From Candidatus Acinetobacter avistercoris (GTDB lineage Bacteria; Pseudomonadota; Gammaproteobacteria; Pseudomonadales; Moraxellaceae), in NCBI GenBank assembly GCA_018883945.1, contig JAHLFF010000308.1:1-64000 (forward strand): a stretch of DNA of 64,000 nt. Direction: 5' to 3'. The notes below the pieces were generated by a model. It worked only from the letters and a program-made list of their open reading frames with translations. It did not search any database and was not told the DNA's origin. Positions 10,155 to 20,012 of the stretch are shown piece by piece. Position 1 is the first letter of the stretch, and every line of letters starts with the position of its first letter. The translations under genes were made by a program, and so were the position numbers.

Positions 10155-12317
10155 ATGACTGCACGTATTCAAAAAGGCAAGTTAGCGATTGCTAAAGAAC
10201 TCTACGATTTCATCGAAAATGAAGCATTACCAGGTTCTGGTTTAGACAACGAAACATACTGGAAAAACTTTGAACAAGTTGTTGTTGATCTTAGCCCTAA
10301 AAATAAAGCACTTTTGGCTAAGCGCGAAGACCTTCAGGCTAAAATTGATGAATGGCACCGCAATAACACTTTTGAATTAGGAGCTTACAAAGCTTTCCTG
10401 ACAGAAATTGGCTACTTATTACCAGAAGTAGAAGATTTTAAGATCAGCACAGAAAATGTCGATGAAGAAATCGCACTTTTGGCAGGTCCTCAATTGGTGG
10501 TTCCAGTTCGAAACGCACGTTATTGCATTAATGCAGCAAATGCGCGTTGGGGTTCACTGTATGATGCCTTATATGGCTTCGATGTGATCTCTGAAGACGG
10601 TGGCGCTGAAAAAGGTAAGGGATATAATCCAGTTCGTGGTGATAAAGTCATCGCATTCGCAAAAAATTTCTTAAATGAAAATTTTCCACTTGCAGCAGGT
10701 TCACATGCAGATGCGACCAGCTACAAAGTCGATCATAATGCACTTGTCGTTACGCTGAAAGATGGCACCACTACGACTTTAGCGCATGAAGCGCAATTTG
10801 TTGGATATAATGGTGACGAATCTGCGCCAAATGAAATTGTATTTAAAAATAATGGTCTACACGTAATCATTGAGATAGATGCGACTAGCCCAATTGGTAA
10901 AACTGATGCTGCTGGCGTTAAAGATTTAGTGCTAGAAGCTGCTGTTACGACGATTCAAGATTTAGAAGATTCTATTGCAGCTGTAGATGCTGAAGAAAAA
11001 GTGGAAGGCTACCGTAATTGGTTAGGTCTGATGAAAGGCACTTTAGAAGAATCAATTGAGAAAAATGGCAAAACTATTACCCGTACATTGAATCAAGATC
11101 GTTCTCATAAAAACTTGATTGGTGGTGAAACCAAGATTCACGGTCGTTCATTGATGTTACTTCGTAATGTCGGTCATTTGATGACTAATCCAGCGATTCT
11201 TGTCGATGGTGAAGAGATCTATGAAGGCATCATGGATGCATTGATTACACCATTATTGTCTTTTGCAGACATTAAAGGTGAAAATGAGATCAAGAACTCA
11301 CGTAAAGGTTCGATGTACATCGTTAAACCGAAAATGCATGGTCCTGAAGAAGTAGCATTTGCAGTTGAGTTGTTCGAACGTTCTGAACAATTACTAGGCT
11401 TGCCAGCAAAAACGTTGAAAATAGGGATTATGGATGAAGAACGCCGTACCTCTGTCAACTTGAAGAATTGTATTGCTCAAGCCAAAGACCGTACTATTTT
11501 CATTAATACGGGCTTTATGGATCGTACAGGCGATGAAATTCATACCTTTATGGAAGCTGGCCCATTCGTTCGTAAGGGCGAAGTAAAAGGTCAAATCTGG
11601 TTCCCAGCGTACGAAAACCGTAACGTTATGGTCGGTTTGCAAACAGGTTTACGTGGTAAAGCACAGATTGGTAAAGGCATGTGGCCAAAACCAGATATGT
11701 TGCTAGATATGTATAAAACTAAAACTGAGCATCCAGATGCCGGTGCAAGTTGTGCTTGGGTACCATCACCAGCAGGTGCGGTAATACACGCGATTCATTA
11801 TCACCAAATTAATGTTTCAAATCGTCAGCAAGAATTGTTGGCTACAGAGGCATTACCTTTGGATGACTTGTTAACTCCACCGCTTGCTAAAGATACCAAT
11901 TGGACTGCTGAAGAAAAAACCAAAGAACTTGAAAATAACCTTCAAGGTATTTTAGGTTATGTGGTTCGTTGGGTAGATTTGGGTGTTGGTTGTTCTAAAG
12001 TGCCAGACATTAACGATGTTGGTTTAATGGAAGACCGTGCGACGCTTCGTATTTCTTCACAACATGTAGCGAACTGGTTACGCCATGGTATCGTTACAAA
12101 AGAGCAAGTTGAAGAAGTGTTCAAACGTATGGCTGCAATTGTGGATCAGCAAAATGCCAATGATCCACTTTATACACCTATGGCACCAAACTTCGATGGT
12201 TTTGCATATAAAGCAGCTTATGATCTTGTGTTTAAAGGTGCTGAACAACCGTCTGGTTATACAGAGCCACTTTTACATGCGGCACGTTTAAAGTTAAAAG
12301 GCTATACAGGTGATTAA
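10155..12317 (+). CDS. glcB: Malate synthase G
   Basis: Condenses glyoxylate with acetyl-CoA to malate in the glyoxylate shunt, needed for growth on acetate, fatty acids or alkanes. The 720-residue length is typical of the monomeric G isoform (A forms are about 530). Recognisable blocks are [28 protein letters not shown] and [14 protein letters not shown]. The catalytic base region [20 protein letters not shown] is also present. The start has AGGAAAG upstream. It is monocistronic, ending in a strong terminator. Its presence suits an organism that grows on the two-carbon units from the alkane genes elsewhere in the window. Confidence 0.96.
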   Translation: MTARIQKGKLAIAKELYDFIENEALPGSGLDNETYWKNFEQVVVDLSPKNKALLAKREDLQAKIDEWHRNNTFELGAYKAFLTEIGYLLPEVEDFKISTENVDEEIALLAGPQLVVPVRNARYCINAANARWGSLYDALYGFDVISEDGGAEKGKGYNPVRGDKVIAFAKNFLNENFPLAAGSHADATSYKVDHNALVVTLKDGTTTTLAHEAQFVGYNGDESAPNEIVFKNNGLHVIIEIDATSPIGKTDAAGVKDLVLEAAVTTIQDLEDSIAAVDAEEKVEGYRNWLGLMKGTLEESIEKNGKTITRTLNQDRSHKNLIGGETKIHGRSLMLLRNVGHLMTNPAILVDGEEIYEGIMDALITPLLSFADIKGENEIKNSRKGSMYIVKPKMHGPEEVAFAVELFERSEQLLGLPAKTLKIGIMDEERRTSVNLKNCIAQAKDRTIFINTGFMDRTGDEIHTFMEAGPFVRKGEVKGQIWFPAYENRNVMVGLQTGLRGKAQIGKGMWPKPDMLLDMYKTKTEHPDAGASCAWVPSPAGAVIHAIHYHQINVSNRQQELLATEALPLDDLLTPPLAKDTNWTAEEKTKELENNLQGILGYVVRWVDLGVGCSKVPDINDVGLMEDRATLRISSQHVANWLRHGIVTKEQVEEVFKRMAAIVDQQNANDPLYTPMAPNFDGFAYKAAYDLVFKGAEQPSGYTEPLLHAARLKLKGYTGD

Positions 12318-12353
12318 TATCACTGCCAAATTTTTTGGACTAACGTTTTAAAT

Positions 12354-12379
12354 AAAAAAGCCTCTTCGGAGGCTTTTTT
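12354..12379 (+). terminator. Rho-independent terminator of glcB
   Basis: A GCCTC/GAGGC stem with a TTCG tetraloop, flanked by six As and six Ts, about 37 bases past the glcB stop. Confidence 0.9.
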
Positions 12380-12495
12380 ATGCAATTGAGCTAATCAAGT
12401 TTATGCAATTGGTAAATTAACTAGAACTTGGCTGAATTACACCCTAGAGTAAGTATGAGCGTCATTCAGTCGCTTCAGAATAGGGATGTCATATC

Positions 12496-13938
12496 ATGCA
12501 AACATATCAATTTAATAATCAACAATATATTGCGGGACAATGGATTCAAGGCACGTCAAAGCACATTATAAAAAATACAAACCCATATAATCAAAAGACC
12601 ATTTTAGAGTTACAAGCAGCCAGTACAGCAGATGTCGATAGCGCATATCATGCCGCACAAGAAGCATTTTTTACATGGTCTAAAACGAATGCAGCGTCAC
12701 GTAAAAGTTTAGTCATTCGTGTTGCAGAGATTATTTCTGAGCGTCGTACAGAAATCGTTGATTTACTTATAGAAGAGTCGGGAAGTACGCGTTTAAAAGC
12801 CAATATTGAAGTAGATGCGGCTTTGGCCATTATTCATGAGGCTGCAACATTTCCAAATCGTTTGCTGGATAGTAAATTAAAATCTCCTGATCCAGAACGC
12901 CATAGCTGGGTATACAAAAAAGCGCTTGGTGTGATTGCTGTCATTAGCCCGTGGAATTTTCCATTCCACTTGAGTATGCGCTCAGTGGTCACAGCCATTG
13001 CCATTGGAAATACTGTGGTACTTAAACCCGCAAGTGATACACCGATTACTGGTGGTTTACTGTTGGCCAAAATTTTTGAAGAAGCAGAATTACCAACAGG
13101 TGTTTTAAGTGTAGTCGCAGGTTTAGGACGTGAAATAGGTGACTATTTCGTAGAGCATGCTGTGCCTAAGTTGATTTCATTTACAGGATCGACCGAAGTT
13201 GGACAGGGTGTAGGCAAACTTGCTGTCAGTGGTACACATATAAAACGTGTGGCTTTAGAGCTAGGTGGTAATGCACCCCTTGTGATACTCGATGATGCGG
13301 ATTTAGATTTGGCTGTAGAACTCACCGTTATGGGGCGTTTTTTACACCAAGGCCAAATTTGTATGAGCACCAATCGAGTTATTGTAGATGCTCAAATCTA
13401 TGATGCTTTTATTGAAAAATTATTGATAAGAGCCAAACAAATTTCTTGTGGAGATCCTAGTCAAGAAGAAACACTGATAGGTCCGGTTATTAATGTAGAT
13501 CAAGTCGAAAAACTTAAAGAAATTATTCAAAAAGCAGTTGCAGAAGGTGCCCAGTTAGCATTAAAAGGTGAGATTCGAGGAAACGTGATACCACCACACA
13601 TTTTTATTGATGTTGACCCTCAATCAGACCTTGCTCAAGAAGAAAGTTTTGGTCCGATACTTCCAATCATCAAGGCTGAAGATGAAGCACATGCTCTAAG
13701 ACTGGCGAATGACACACGATTTGGACTATCCAGTGCTGTGTGTACATCAAACAAAGAGCGCGGTTTGGCATTTGCTTTAGGGATAGATGCTGGAATGACC
13801 CATATCAATGCGATCTCAGTTGCTGATGATCCAATTGCGCCATTTGGTGGTGAGAAAAACTCTGGACTGGGTCGTTTTAATGGACACTGGATTTTAGAAG
13901 AATTTAGTCGCACGCATTGGGTGACGATCAACAAATAA
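12496..13938 (+). CDS. NAD(P)-dependent aldehyde dehydrogenase
   Basis: A 480-residue aldehyde dehydrogenase of the benzaldehyde/vanillin dehydrogenase-like group, oxidising aldehydes to acids in the cytoplasm. Visible residues: Asn154 in SPWNFPFHLS, the coenzyme loop FTGSTEVGQGVG at 229-240, the general base Glu255 in ALELGGNAP and the nucleophile Cys289 in GQICMSTNR. AGGGA precedes the ATG. It is monocistronic, with its own terminator. The natural substrate is not evident from the neighbours; an aromatic or medium-chain aldehyde would be consistent with the type. Confidence 0.9.
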   Translation: MQTYQFNNQQYIAGQWIQGTSKHIIKNTNPYNQKTILELQAASTADVDSAYHAAQEAFFTWSKTNAASRKSLVIRVAEIISERRTEIVDLLIEESGSTRLKANIEVDAALAIIHEAATFPNRLLDSKLKSPDPERHSWVYKKALGVIAVISPWNFPFHLSMRSVVTAIAIGNTVVLKPASDTPITGGLLLAKIFEEAELPTGVLSVVAGLGREIGDYFVEHAVPKLISFTGSTEVGQGVGKLAVSGTHIKRVALELGGNAPLVILDDADLDLAVELTVMGRFLHQGQICMSTNRVIVDAQIYDAFIEKLLIRAKQISCGDPSQEETLIGPVINVDQVEKLKEIIQKAVAEGAQLALKGEIRGNVIPPHIFIDVDPQSDLAQEESFGPILPIIKAEDEAHALRLANDTRFGLSSAVCTSNKERGLAFALGIDAGMTHINAISVADDPIAPFGGEKNSGLGRFNGHWILEEFSRTHWVTINK

Positions 13939-13966
13939 GAACATTTTAAGCTGATCTAACAATTAT

Positions 13967-13996
13967 AATAAGCTCATTTCGATGGGCTTATTTTTG
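13967..13996 (+). terminator. Rho-independent terminator of the aldehyde dehydrogenase, abutting the SRAP start codon
   Basis: AATAAGCTCAT (13967-13977) pairs along its whole length, with one G-T wobble, with ATGGGCTTATT (13982-13992) around a TTCG tetraloop, then TTTG. The next three bases are the ATG of the SRAP gene at 13997. An upstream in-frame ATG at 13982 lies inside the stem. Confidence 0.85.
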
Positions 13997-14656
13997 ATGT
14001 GTGCAAACTATAAACCGATTACGCTCAAACAGTTAAAAGCTTTGGGTTTAGAAAATATACCTTTTGAATACGAAGAAGAAATATTTCCTTTTTATCAAAC
14101 GCCACTTTTATTCAAATCTGATCAAGGTTTAGAATGGCGTTCGTTAAATTTTGGATTGATTCCTAAATGGGTGGAAGACCCATCATTGGTCAAAAAAACA
14201 TATAATGCGCGTAGCGAAACCTTACATCAGAAGCGAAGTTTTCAAGAGGCTTTTCAGAGATGTAACTTTGGCGTCATTCCTGTTTCTGAGTTTTATGAAT
14301 CTAAATACGTAAATGGTCGTCCTCAACGCTGGGGAATTCGACGCAAAGATGGTCAAGGATTTTTTATTGCAGCTTTATACGAAGTTGCCAAAATTCAAAA
14401 TAAAGTTGTGCGATCAGCCGCGATGCTTACTATGGATGCTGTTGATCATGAGATGATGCGCGAATTTCATGAGCCAGGTCCTATTAAACGATCTGTAATC
14501 ATTATTCCGCATAACCAGTTAGATGAGTGGTTAAGTTTAAAAACGACTGATATCCAAAAATTTGTTCTGGGGTTTCCAGTTAATGAATTTGAATGCTTTT
14601 ATTGTCCAAAACCAAAATATACGAAAAACTCATCACAACTCAATATTTTTGAATAA
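13997..14656 (+). CDS. SRAP-domain protein (YedK/HMCES abasic-site shield)
   Basis: SRAP proteins crosslink to abasic sites in single-stranded DNA through Cys2 after the initiator Met is removed. The start must therefore be the ATG at 13997, giving MCANYKP, and not the ATG at 13982 that would add five residues and mask the cysteine. Other active-site residues are visible: Asn70 in YNARSET, Glu98 in PVSEFYE and His158 in REFHEPGP. The 219-residue length fits. It begins directly at the end of the preceding terminator and has no clear Shine-Dalgarno sequence. It converges with the MarR gene. Confidence 0.9.
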   Translation: MCANYKPITLKQLKALGLENIPFEYEEEIFPFYQTPLLFKSDQGLEWRSLNFGLIPKWVEDPSLVKKTYNARSETLHQKRSFQEAFQRCNFGVIPVSEFYESKYVNGRPQRWGIRRKDGQGFFIAALYEVAKIQNKVVRSAAMLTMDAVDHEMMREFHEPGPIKRSVIIIPHNQLDEWLSLKTTDIQKFVLGFPVNEFECFYCPKPKYTKNSSQLNIFE

Positions 14657-14686
14657 TCATATTTATTCGCGCATCAAAAAATGTGT

Positions 14687-15151
14687 CTAATGAGAAAGAT
14701 TTTTAAAAATATGTTTAAGACTGTCCATCATTTTTTCAATTTGAAGGGGAGTTAAACCCTCAAAAGACTGTTCCAATACGACGGTGGTTAGATCATTAAT
14801 CTTTTCCGTCATTTTTACGCCTTTTTCAGTTAAGACCACTCGAGTAATTCGTGCATCATTTTCACATGAATAAGTATCAACCATACCTTCATCTTTTAAT
14901 CGATAAACGATTTTAGTGGTCGTTGACATTTTAGAAACGATCATATTTGATAGGTCAGATACACTGGCATGAGGCTTTGATGAAAGTGCAAGTAAGAGCC
15001 TCCTACGCGAATTATCCATGCCATGCTTTTTTAAAACATGATCAACATTCAGTACATATTGCGCATGTACTTGTGTGATCCAATAAAATGGAAAATTCTT
15101 TAAATCAAAATTTTCGATTGTAGGTAAAAATTTTGCATATTTTTTTGACAT
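14687..15151 (-). CDS. MarR-family transcriptional regulator
   Basis: 154 residues with a winged helix-turn-helix: ASVSDLSNMIVSKMSTTTKIVYRL, then the wing DARITRVVLTEKGVKM. The flanking helices make the dimer interface. The ligand and targets are unknown. Its upstream side is a 767-base noncoding region shared with the divergent TerC/CorC gene; its downstream side converges on the SRAP gene 30 bases away. It may control itself or unlinked genes, as no catabolic or efflux gene is adjacent. Confidence 0.87.
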   Translation of the reverse strand: MSKKYAKFLPTIENFDLKNFPFYWITQVHAQYVLNVDHVLKKHGMDNSRRRLLLALSSKPHASVSDLSNMIVSKMSTTTKIVYRLKDEGMVDTYSCENDARITRVVLTEKGVKMTEKINDLTTVVLEQSFEGLTPLQIEKMMDSLKHIFKNLSH

Positions 15152-15918
15152 TATTCTGTCCTTAATTTTTGTTATTTATCCAGTGATTATTACAAAGCAC
15201 ATCCAATAATAAGGGATATTTACATAATTAATCAATATTTGATCAATAACTTAACGTACTTAAGAAAAATTATCGACGTGTTTCGTCGCTTTTAAAGCAC
15301 ATTTCAGAATAAATAATTACGACTTAAAGCGATATCTATCACTTTCATCATAATTTAATGATAGTCAAATAAGAATCATCATAAGATATAACTTTAAGCA
15401 TTTTAATTAAATCTATCCAGATGATTTTTTGCTTGTAGATACTGTTTATAAACATTCTACTTAATGTTATTTCGTTTCCTTTATATATAGGCATTAAATA
15501 GCGCATTATTTTTACTATAAATTAATTTTTGTGACGAGTTTCTCATATTTTTCACATTATAATTTTGTTTAGTTTTTGGATCCTTTGAGGATTTTTAATT
15601 GATCTAAATGTGCTGATTTATTAATCAAATGATCACGAGAATATGTAATAAATTTGTATATTGATGATGTTCTATTTCAAATAGTTTAAATTTTTATATT
15701 TTATAAGTTTTTGATTATTAATAATAAATATTTATTTTTATAGGAATGTTACGTAATAAGGTTATAAAAGATTTAAATTTTTTTTTAAATTACGTATTAC
15801 AAATTAAAAATCTTATGCATAATGCTCTCATTATTTCTGAAAAGGTATCTTTTAATGGACCCGTCGCAGTGTTGGACAAATTTATTCTCATCTAAAAATA
15901 ATAATAAGGTGATCTAGT
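15152..15918. other. Long AT-rich intergenic region between marR-type gene and terC-type gene
   Basis: About 770 bases, strikingly AT-rich, with no open frame I can support. It should contain the divergent promoters of the two flanking genes. I compared the part next to the TerC gene with the yybP-ykoY manganese riboswitch, often found before terC genes, and did not see its conserved GGGGAG core. Confidence 0.55.
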
Positions 15919-17457
15919 ATGGAATTTTTATTAGATCCCGGTATATGGGTTGGACTCATTACTTTAATTGTTCTTGAGATAGTTTTAGGTATTGATAACC
16001 TGGTTTTTATTGCCATTTTGGCCGAAAAACTTCCTCCAGAACAACGCGATAAAGCACGTGTTATCGGTTTGTCTCTTGCATTACTCATGCGACTTGGCCT
16101 TTTATTTGCCATTTCATGGCTGGTTACGCTTACAGCACCACTTATCTCCTTATTTAGTTGGACATTCTCTGGGCGAGATCTAATTTTACTCTTTGGTGGC
16201 TTATTCCTTGTATATAAGGCTGTCAACGAATTACATGAAAAGATGGAAGGTAAGCCTGAGATCAAGGCGACTTCAAATGTTGTATATGCTGGGTTTACAG
16301 TAGTCGTCGCACAAATTGTTGTGCTCGATGCGGTATTCTCACTTGATTCTGTGATTACTGCGATTGGTATGGTGGACAACATCTACGTGATGATGGTCGC
16401 TATGATCGTGGCAATGGTAGTGATGTTAATTGCCTCTAAACCATTAACAACCTTCGTAAACCGTCACCCGACAGTGGTGATTTTATGTTTAAGCTTCCTG
16501 CTTCTGATTGGCGTGAGTTTAATCGCAGAAGGCTTTGGTTTCCATATTCCAAAAGGATATATTTATTCTGGTATTGGTGTTGCGATTCTGATTGAAGCAT
16601 TTAATCAGTTCACAAGTCGTAATGTCGAAAAACATGAATCAAAAATTCCGTTACGTCATCGTACTGCTGATTCAATTTTAAAGTTGATGGGTAGTCGATT
16701 AGACACCAGTTTTGATACTGCAGATAGTGACGATACGCATCAAGCTTTTGCGCATGAAGAGCGTTATATGGTGGGTGGTGTACTTTCACTTGCAGAGCGC
16801 TCAGTAGCATCGATTATGACGCCGAGAAATCAAATTTCTTGGGTGAATATTGAAGATGATGCTGAAGCAATACGTGAGCAAATCCTTTCAGTTCCACACA
16901 GCTTATTTCCTGTCTGTCGTGGTCAATTAGACAAGGTGATTACGATTGTGCGTGCCAAAGAACTCATAGATGCTCTAGATGATCCTGAGCAAATGAAGGC
17001 TCTATTAAAACGTGTTCGTCCTATTTTTATTTATGAAAAAATGAAAGTCATTGATGCTATTAACACATTACGTACGTCGAAAGGCTCTTTGGTACTCGCA
17101 ACAAATGAATATGGAAATATTCAGGGTCTGATTTCTCCTTTGGATGTTTTTGAAGCAATCGCAGGGGAGTTCCCAGATGCAGATGAGCAGCTTGAGTTGG
17201 TGAAAATCGATGACCATACTTGGAAGGCTTCAGGTATGCTCGATTTGTATCAGTTGGAATTAGAACTGAGCATGTTGGACTTGGATTTGGTTCAAGAAGA
17301 TTCAGGTTATTTCAGTGTCGCAGGTTTGATTTTAGACAAAGCCAATGGCGATGCTAAAGTCGGTACAGAGATTAGCCATGAAGGTGTGAAGTTTGAAATC
17401 CTAGAAATGGATGAAACTCGCATTAAGACGGTTAAAATTACGACTGTAGCGAATTAA
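15919..17457 (+). CDS. TerC-family membrane protein with CBS and CorC_HlyC domains
   Basis: A 512-residue protein of the YegH/YoaE type. Residues 1 to about 240 form a seven-helix TerC domain with [13 protein letters not shown] and [15 protein letters not shown], whose acidic residues are thought to bind metal (manganese export in the Alx/TerC group). Then follow a CBS pair (about 290-415, [13 protein letters not shown]) and a CorC_HlyC transporter-associated domain (about 430-510). The name tellurite resistance is historical; metal homeostasis is the safer inference. AAGGTGAT precedes the start, and a terminator follows. Confidence 0.88.
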   Translation: MEFLLDPGIWVGLITLIVLEIVLGIDNLVFIAILAEKLPPEQRDKARVIGLSLALLMRLGLLFAISWLVTLTAPLISLFSWTFSGRDLILLFGGLFLVYKAVNELHEKMEGKPEIKATSNVVYAGFTVVVAQIVVLDAVFSLDSVITAIGMVDNIYVMMVAMIVAMVVMLIASKPLTTFVNRHPTVVILCLSFLLLIGVSLIAEGFGFHIPKGYIYSGIGVAILIEAFNQFTSRNVEKHESKIPLRHRTADSILKLMGSRLDTSFDTADSDDTHQAFAHEERYMVGGVLSLAERSVASIMTPRNQISWVNIEDDAEAIREQILSVPHSLFPVCRGQLDKVITIVRAKELIDALDDPEQMKALLKRVRPIFIYEKMKVIDAINTLRTSKGSLVLATNEYGNIQGLISPLDVFEAIAGEFPDADEQLELVKIDDHTWKASGMLDLYQLELELSMLDLDLVQEDSGYFSVAGLILDKANGDAKVGTEISHEGVKFEILEMDETRIKTVKITTVAN

Positions 17458-17472
17458 TTTTAAATAAAAAAG

Positions 17473-17498
17473 AAAGCTTCACTGATGTGGGGCTTTTT
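17473..17498 (+). terminator. Rho-independent terminator of the TerC/CorC gene
   Basis: AAAGCTTCAC pairs with GTGGGGCTTT (two G-T wobbles) around TGAT, followed by Ts. It begins 16 bases after the stop. Confidence 0.75.
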
Positions 17499-17845
17499 GC
17501 ATTCTAAGGCTCGTAAACTCTCATATAAACTTAAAGTAAACCTTTGAATATCCTCACTCTTCATAAATCTATTAAATTTAATTAGATAATCCTTCACTTT
17601 AAACTATTGTATTTTCTGCAATAAGTGATTAGCCCATAAAAATTTAAGCATTTGATTATAAAAAATTAGTTAATCACTGTCTTAATCAAAAGTACGATGG
17701 ATGAGTTCATAAATATTTATAAATATTTAGAATTTTAGATTGTCGAAACTGAGATGTTTAAGCGAATTTTTAAGTCGCAAATGAGGGTCTAGGTTTAAAT
17801 GAAATGATCGATGAAATATTTATTTAAAAAAGAACTAAAGCAAAT

Positions 17846-17874
17846 AGACGCTCAATGAAATTCAGTAAGCGTCT
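17846..17874 (-). terminator. Hairpin after cpoB, possible terminator
   Basis: Arms AGACGCT (17846-17852) and AGCGTCT (17868-17874), about 26 bases past the cpoB stop on the minus strand. The following tract ATTTGCTTTAG is only moderately U-rich. Confidence 0.4.
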
Positions 17875-17899
17875 TTTGAGTTAGTAATTTGGCTATCCA

Positions 17900-18736
17900 T
17901 TAACTTTTATTGAAGTAAGCTGCTTCTTCAGAACTTGGATAAGTTGAAATTAATTTTTTCTTATAAACGTCAGCAGTTTGAAGGTTTTTATTTACATCTT
18001 TAGCAATGCTATAAAGTTGATAGAGAGATCGGGGAGCTTTCGCTGAATTCGGAAATGTCGATGCAACAATTTCATAATACTTTTTAGCTTCCACATAGTT
18101 TGGCGGTTCTATTGCAAGATTAAACTCAGCTAACCAAAAATATGCATTACCTGTATAAACGCTGTTGGGATTGTTTTTGACAAAATTTTGCATAGGTGCG
18201 ATAGCTTTTTTTGCACCGCCTTGTTTATATGCATCCAGTGCGATGGTATATGCAGCTTTATCTAACTCAGTTTGAGCTGCTGCGTTGTTACTATTAGATG
18301 GCGAGCTCTGAGCTGTTGTTGTTTGTTGCGTACTATTTGGTGCTGAGCTTACTGGGGGTGTTGTACTTGGTGCAGGATTTTCACTTTCAGGCTGATCTTC
18401 AGTCGGTTCAATTTTTTGTTGTAAAAGCTCTAAGCGTTGATCCAAATCTGCATAACGGTTTGTCAATTCTTTATTGAGTTGATCGATTTGATGATCTTGT
18501 TCTTCAATTTTTCCACGTAATTCGCGCAGTTGATTTTCTAACTGTTGATTCTTTTGTATCAGATCCCAATTGAGATTACTGGAACTACCAGAAGAAGCTA
18601 CGTTATTTGAAACCGTCACAGCCTGATTGGATCCACCTGAACTTTGACTCAGTCCACGTGACTCAATTGGAATGTTTGCAAATACGCTTGTTGAGCCGAG
18701 AATTGCTAATGTGAGTAAAGTATACTTATTAAGCAT
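17900..18736 (-). CDS. cpoB: Cell division coordinator CpoB (YbgF, Tol-Pal associated)
   Basis: A periplasmic protein that links outer-membrane constriction by Tol-Pal to peptidoglycan synthesis by PBP1B. The 278-residue sequence has a signal peptide (cleavage near SVFA-N, residue 20), then a coiled-coil trimerisation segment at about 60-110 (QLENQLRELRGKIEEQDHQI). A Ser/Pro/Thr-rich linker follows, then C-terminal TPR repeats from about 160 (YTIALDAYKQGG, GNAYFWLAEF). In many relatives it follows pal in the tol-pal operon. Here no tol or pal gene is within the window, so it is transcribed alone. Confidence 0.9.
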   Translation of the reverse strand: MLNKYTLLTLAILGSTSVFANIPIESRGLSQSSGGSNQAVTVSNNVASSGSSSNLNWDLIQKNQQLENQLRELRGKIEEQDHQIDQLNKELTNRYADLDQRLELLQQKIEPTEDQPESENPAPSTTPPVSSAPNSTQQTTTAQSSPSNSNNAAAQTELDKAAYTIALDAYKQGGAKKAIAPMQNFVKNNPNSVYTGNAYFWLAEFNLAIEPPNYVEAKKYYEIVASTFPNSAKAPRSLYQLYSIAKDVNKNLQTADVYKKKLISTYPSSEEAAYFNKS

Positions 18737-19043
18737 TATGTTTAATCCAACTAAAAGGCAGGTGTCTTCTGTTTAGTTCAACATTAATGACAATGTGAAT
18801 TAAATAGACAGCGCATTTGAAATCTAAAAATTAATATCATTAGAAACGTCATAGACTATAATTGCAATATGTTTTTACAATCTTGATATACAAATGAAGA
18901 TTAAAAAATGACAGGTTAATGTATAAAAATTAACGCTATTTTACAGATTTGATTGCTAAATAAGCAAAAGGATCAGTTGGTTGTGATTATTCTCAATTGA
19001 GACTTGCAAGATCAGTAAAAATCTCTATACTCTGACCTTGCAA
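18737..19043. other. Intergenic region between cpoB start and ffs
   Basis: About 300 bases holding the leftward cpoB promoter and, at the right end, the rightward ffs promoter. No gene is seen. Confidence 0.55.
19004..19031 (+). promoter_or_regulatory. Sigma-70 promoter of ffs
   Basis: TTGCAA (19004-19009) and TATACT (19026-19031) are separated by 16 bases. The expected transcription start is about 6-12 bases downstream, close to the mature 5' end of the SRP RNA. Confidence 0.65.
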
Positions 19044-19157
19044 TGGTAGCCCTGCTGGTGGCTTCGCAATTGTACTCTGAGAACTCCGCCAGGACCGGAA
19101 GGTAGCAACGGTATCAGAAATATGATGTGCCGAAGTTTTGCTAGTAGGGTTGCCACC
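19044..19157 (+). ncRNA. ffs: 4.5S RNA, bacterial small signal recognition particle RNA
   Basis: The SRP RNA binds Ffh and targets membrane proteins to the translocon. The apical core GGACCGGAAGGUAGCAACGG, with its GGAA tetraloop, is intact near 19091-19112. The ends TGGTAGCCCTGCT and AGTAGGGTTGCCA pair over 13 positions with wobbles, giving the expected single long hairpin of about 114 nt. A good promoter lies just upstream. Confidence 0.95.
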
Positions 19158-19165
19158 ATAATCTA

Positions 19166-19262
19166 AAACTATAAGTTATCTGTATATAAATTCCAAAATA
19201 TAAAGTCCAAAGTTATCTATTGAAAGCCAAAAATTATCTATTTAAATCCAAAAACCTATTTT
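19166..19262. repeat. Imperfect AT-rich tandem repeats downstream of recX and ffs
   Basis: Three degenerate units of about 22-24 bases built around TCCAAAATTATCTATT (for example near 19206, 19227 and 19248). They lie in the gap between the ffs and recX 3' ends. No function is evident. Confidence 0.4.
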
Positions 19263-19312
19263 TATATTTCAATAGAAAAATCATTTATTTATCTATATCT
19301 ATTCAAAGTTAT

Positions 19313-19945
19313 TTATTCAATCTCATGTTCTTTTCTGCGAATAGCTTTCATAATTGCATCCATTTCAAAGCCTCGATATTGTAAAAAACGAATCTGTTTT
19401 GCTTTTATTTTTGCATCTATAGCGACTTCAGTTCCATATTTTTTGACTTTTAATAAGTACGCTTGTTCATACCAGTCAATTTCTTCCATATCATTTTTGG
19501 CTAAAGCTTTATCAATACTTTTTGCATTTAAAGCAAGTTTAATGCGATTAGGGCCTTTACCTTGTCGAATTTGGCTTCTTACGGTCATTTCAGCGACCCG
19601 TTGATCGCTTTGATAGTTTTCTCTGGCGAACTCATCGACGAGGGTGAGGACTTCTTCACGATCTTCAGCGTATAAGCATAATTTTTCAATCAAATCTTGT
19701 TTAGAGTATTCTTTGCGGGTCAAGACTGCAAAAGCATAAGAACGAAGGCGTGTGCCTGTCATACCAGGCTGTTTAGGTTCCGGATTTTCTTCATCATTTA
19801 AAGATGGATATTTACTGGGTGGTTTTCTTTTACTATAGCGCTGATATTTAGATTTATTGTTTTCTTGTGGCGCTGTCTCATCCTCACCATATTCACGTTT
19901 AAGCGCTTCATAGTCAATGACTTTGGGGAATTGTGGATCATTCAT
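19313..19945 (-). CDS. recX: Regulatory protein RecX
   Basis: RecX binds and limits RecA filaments. The 210-residue product has a charged N-terminal extension of about 60 residues. It is followed by the three-helix repeats typical of RecX (LRSYAFAVLTRKEYSKQDLIEKL, REEVLTLVDEFARENYQSDQR, IRFLQYRGFEMDAIMKAIR). It follows recA on the same strand at 67 bases, with a terminator between, the usual arrangement that keeps RecX far below RecA by limited read-through. Confidence 0.92.
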   Translation of the reverse strand: MNDPQFPKVIDYEALKREYGEDETAPQENNKSKYQRYSKRKPPSKYPSLNDEENPEPKQPGMTGTRLRSYAFAVLTRKEYSKQDLIEKLCLYAEDREEVLTLVDEFARENYQSDQRVAEMTVRSQIRQGKGPNRIKLALNAKSIDKALAKNDMEEIDWYEQAYLLKVKKYGTEVAIDAKIKAKQIRFLQYRGFEMDAIMKAIRRKEHEIE

Positions 19946-19964
19946 GCTGCAGTATCACTTTATG

Positions 19965-19990
19965 AGAAAAAACGCCCCGAGGGGCGTTTA
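19965..19990 (-). terminator. Rho-independent terminator between recA and recX
   Basis: On the minus strand, AAACGCCCC and GGGGCGTTT form a 9-bp GC-rich stem around TC, followed by six Ts. It probably attenuates read-through into recX. Confidence 0.88.
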
Positions 19991-20012
19991 TAGTTTAACT
20001 TTGATTAACAGA

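Larger units (their letters stand above)
17458..17899. other. Intergenic region between terC-type gene and cpoB
   Basis: About 440 AT-rich bases between convergent genes, holding a terminator at each end (17473-17498 and 17846-17874). The middle shows no gene. Confidence 0.6.

Noticed and set aside
13982..13996. Upstream ATG as the SRAP start
   Set aside because: It would place five residues before the catalytic cysteine, which must be residue 2, and lies within the terminator stem.
15800..15918. yybP-ykoY manganese riboswitch before the TerC-type gene
   Set aside because: The conserved GGGGAG loop and flanking stems are not found.
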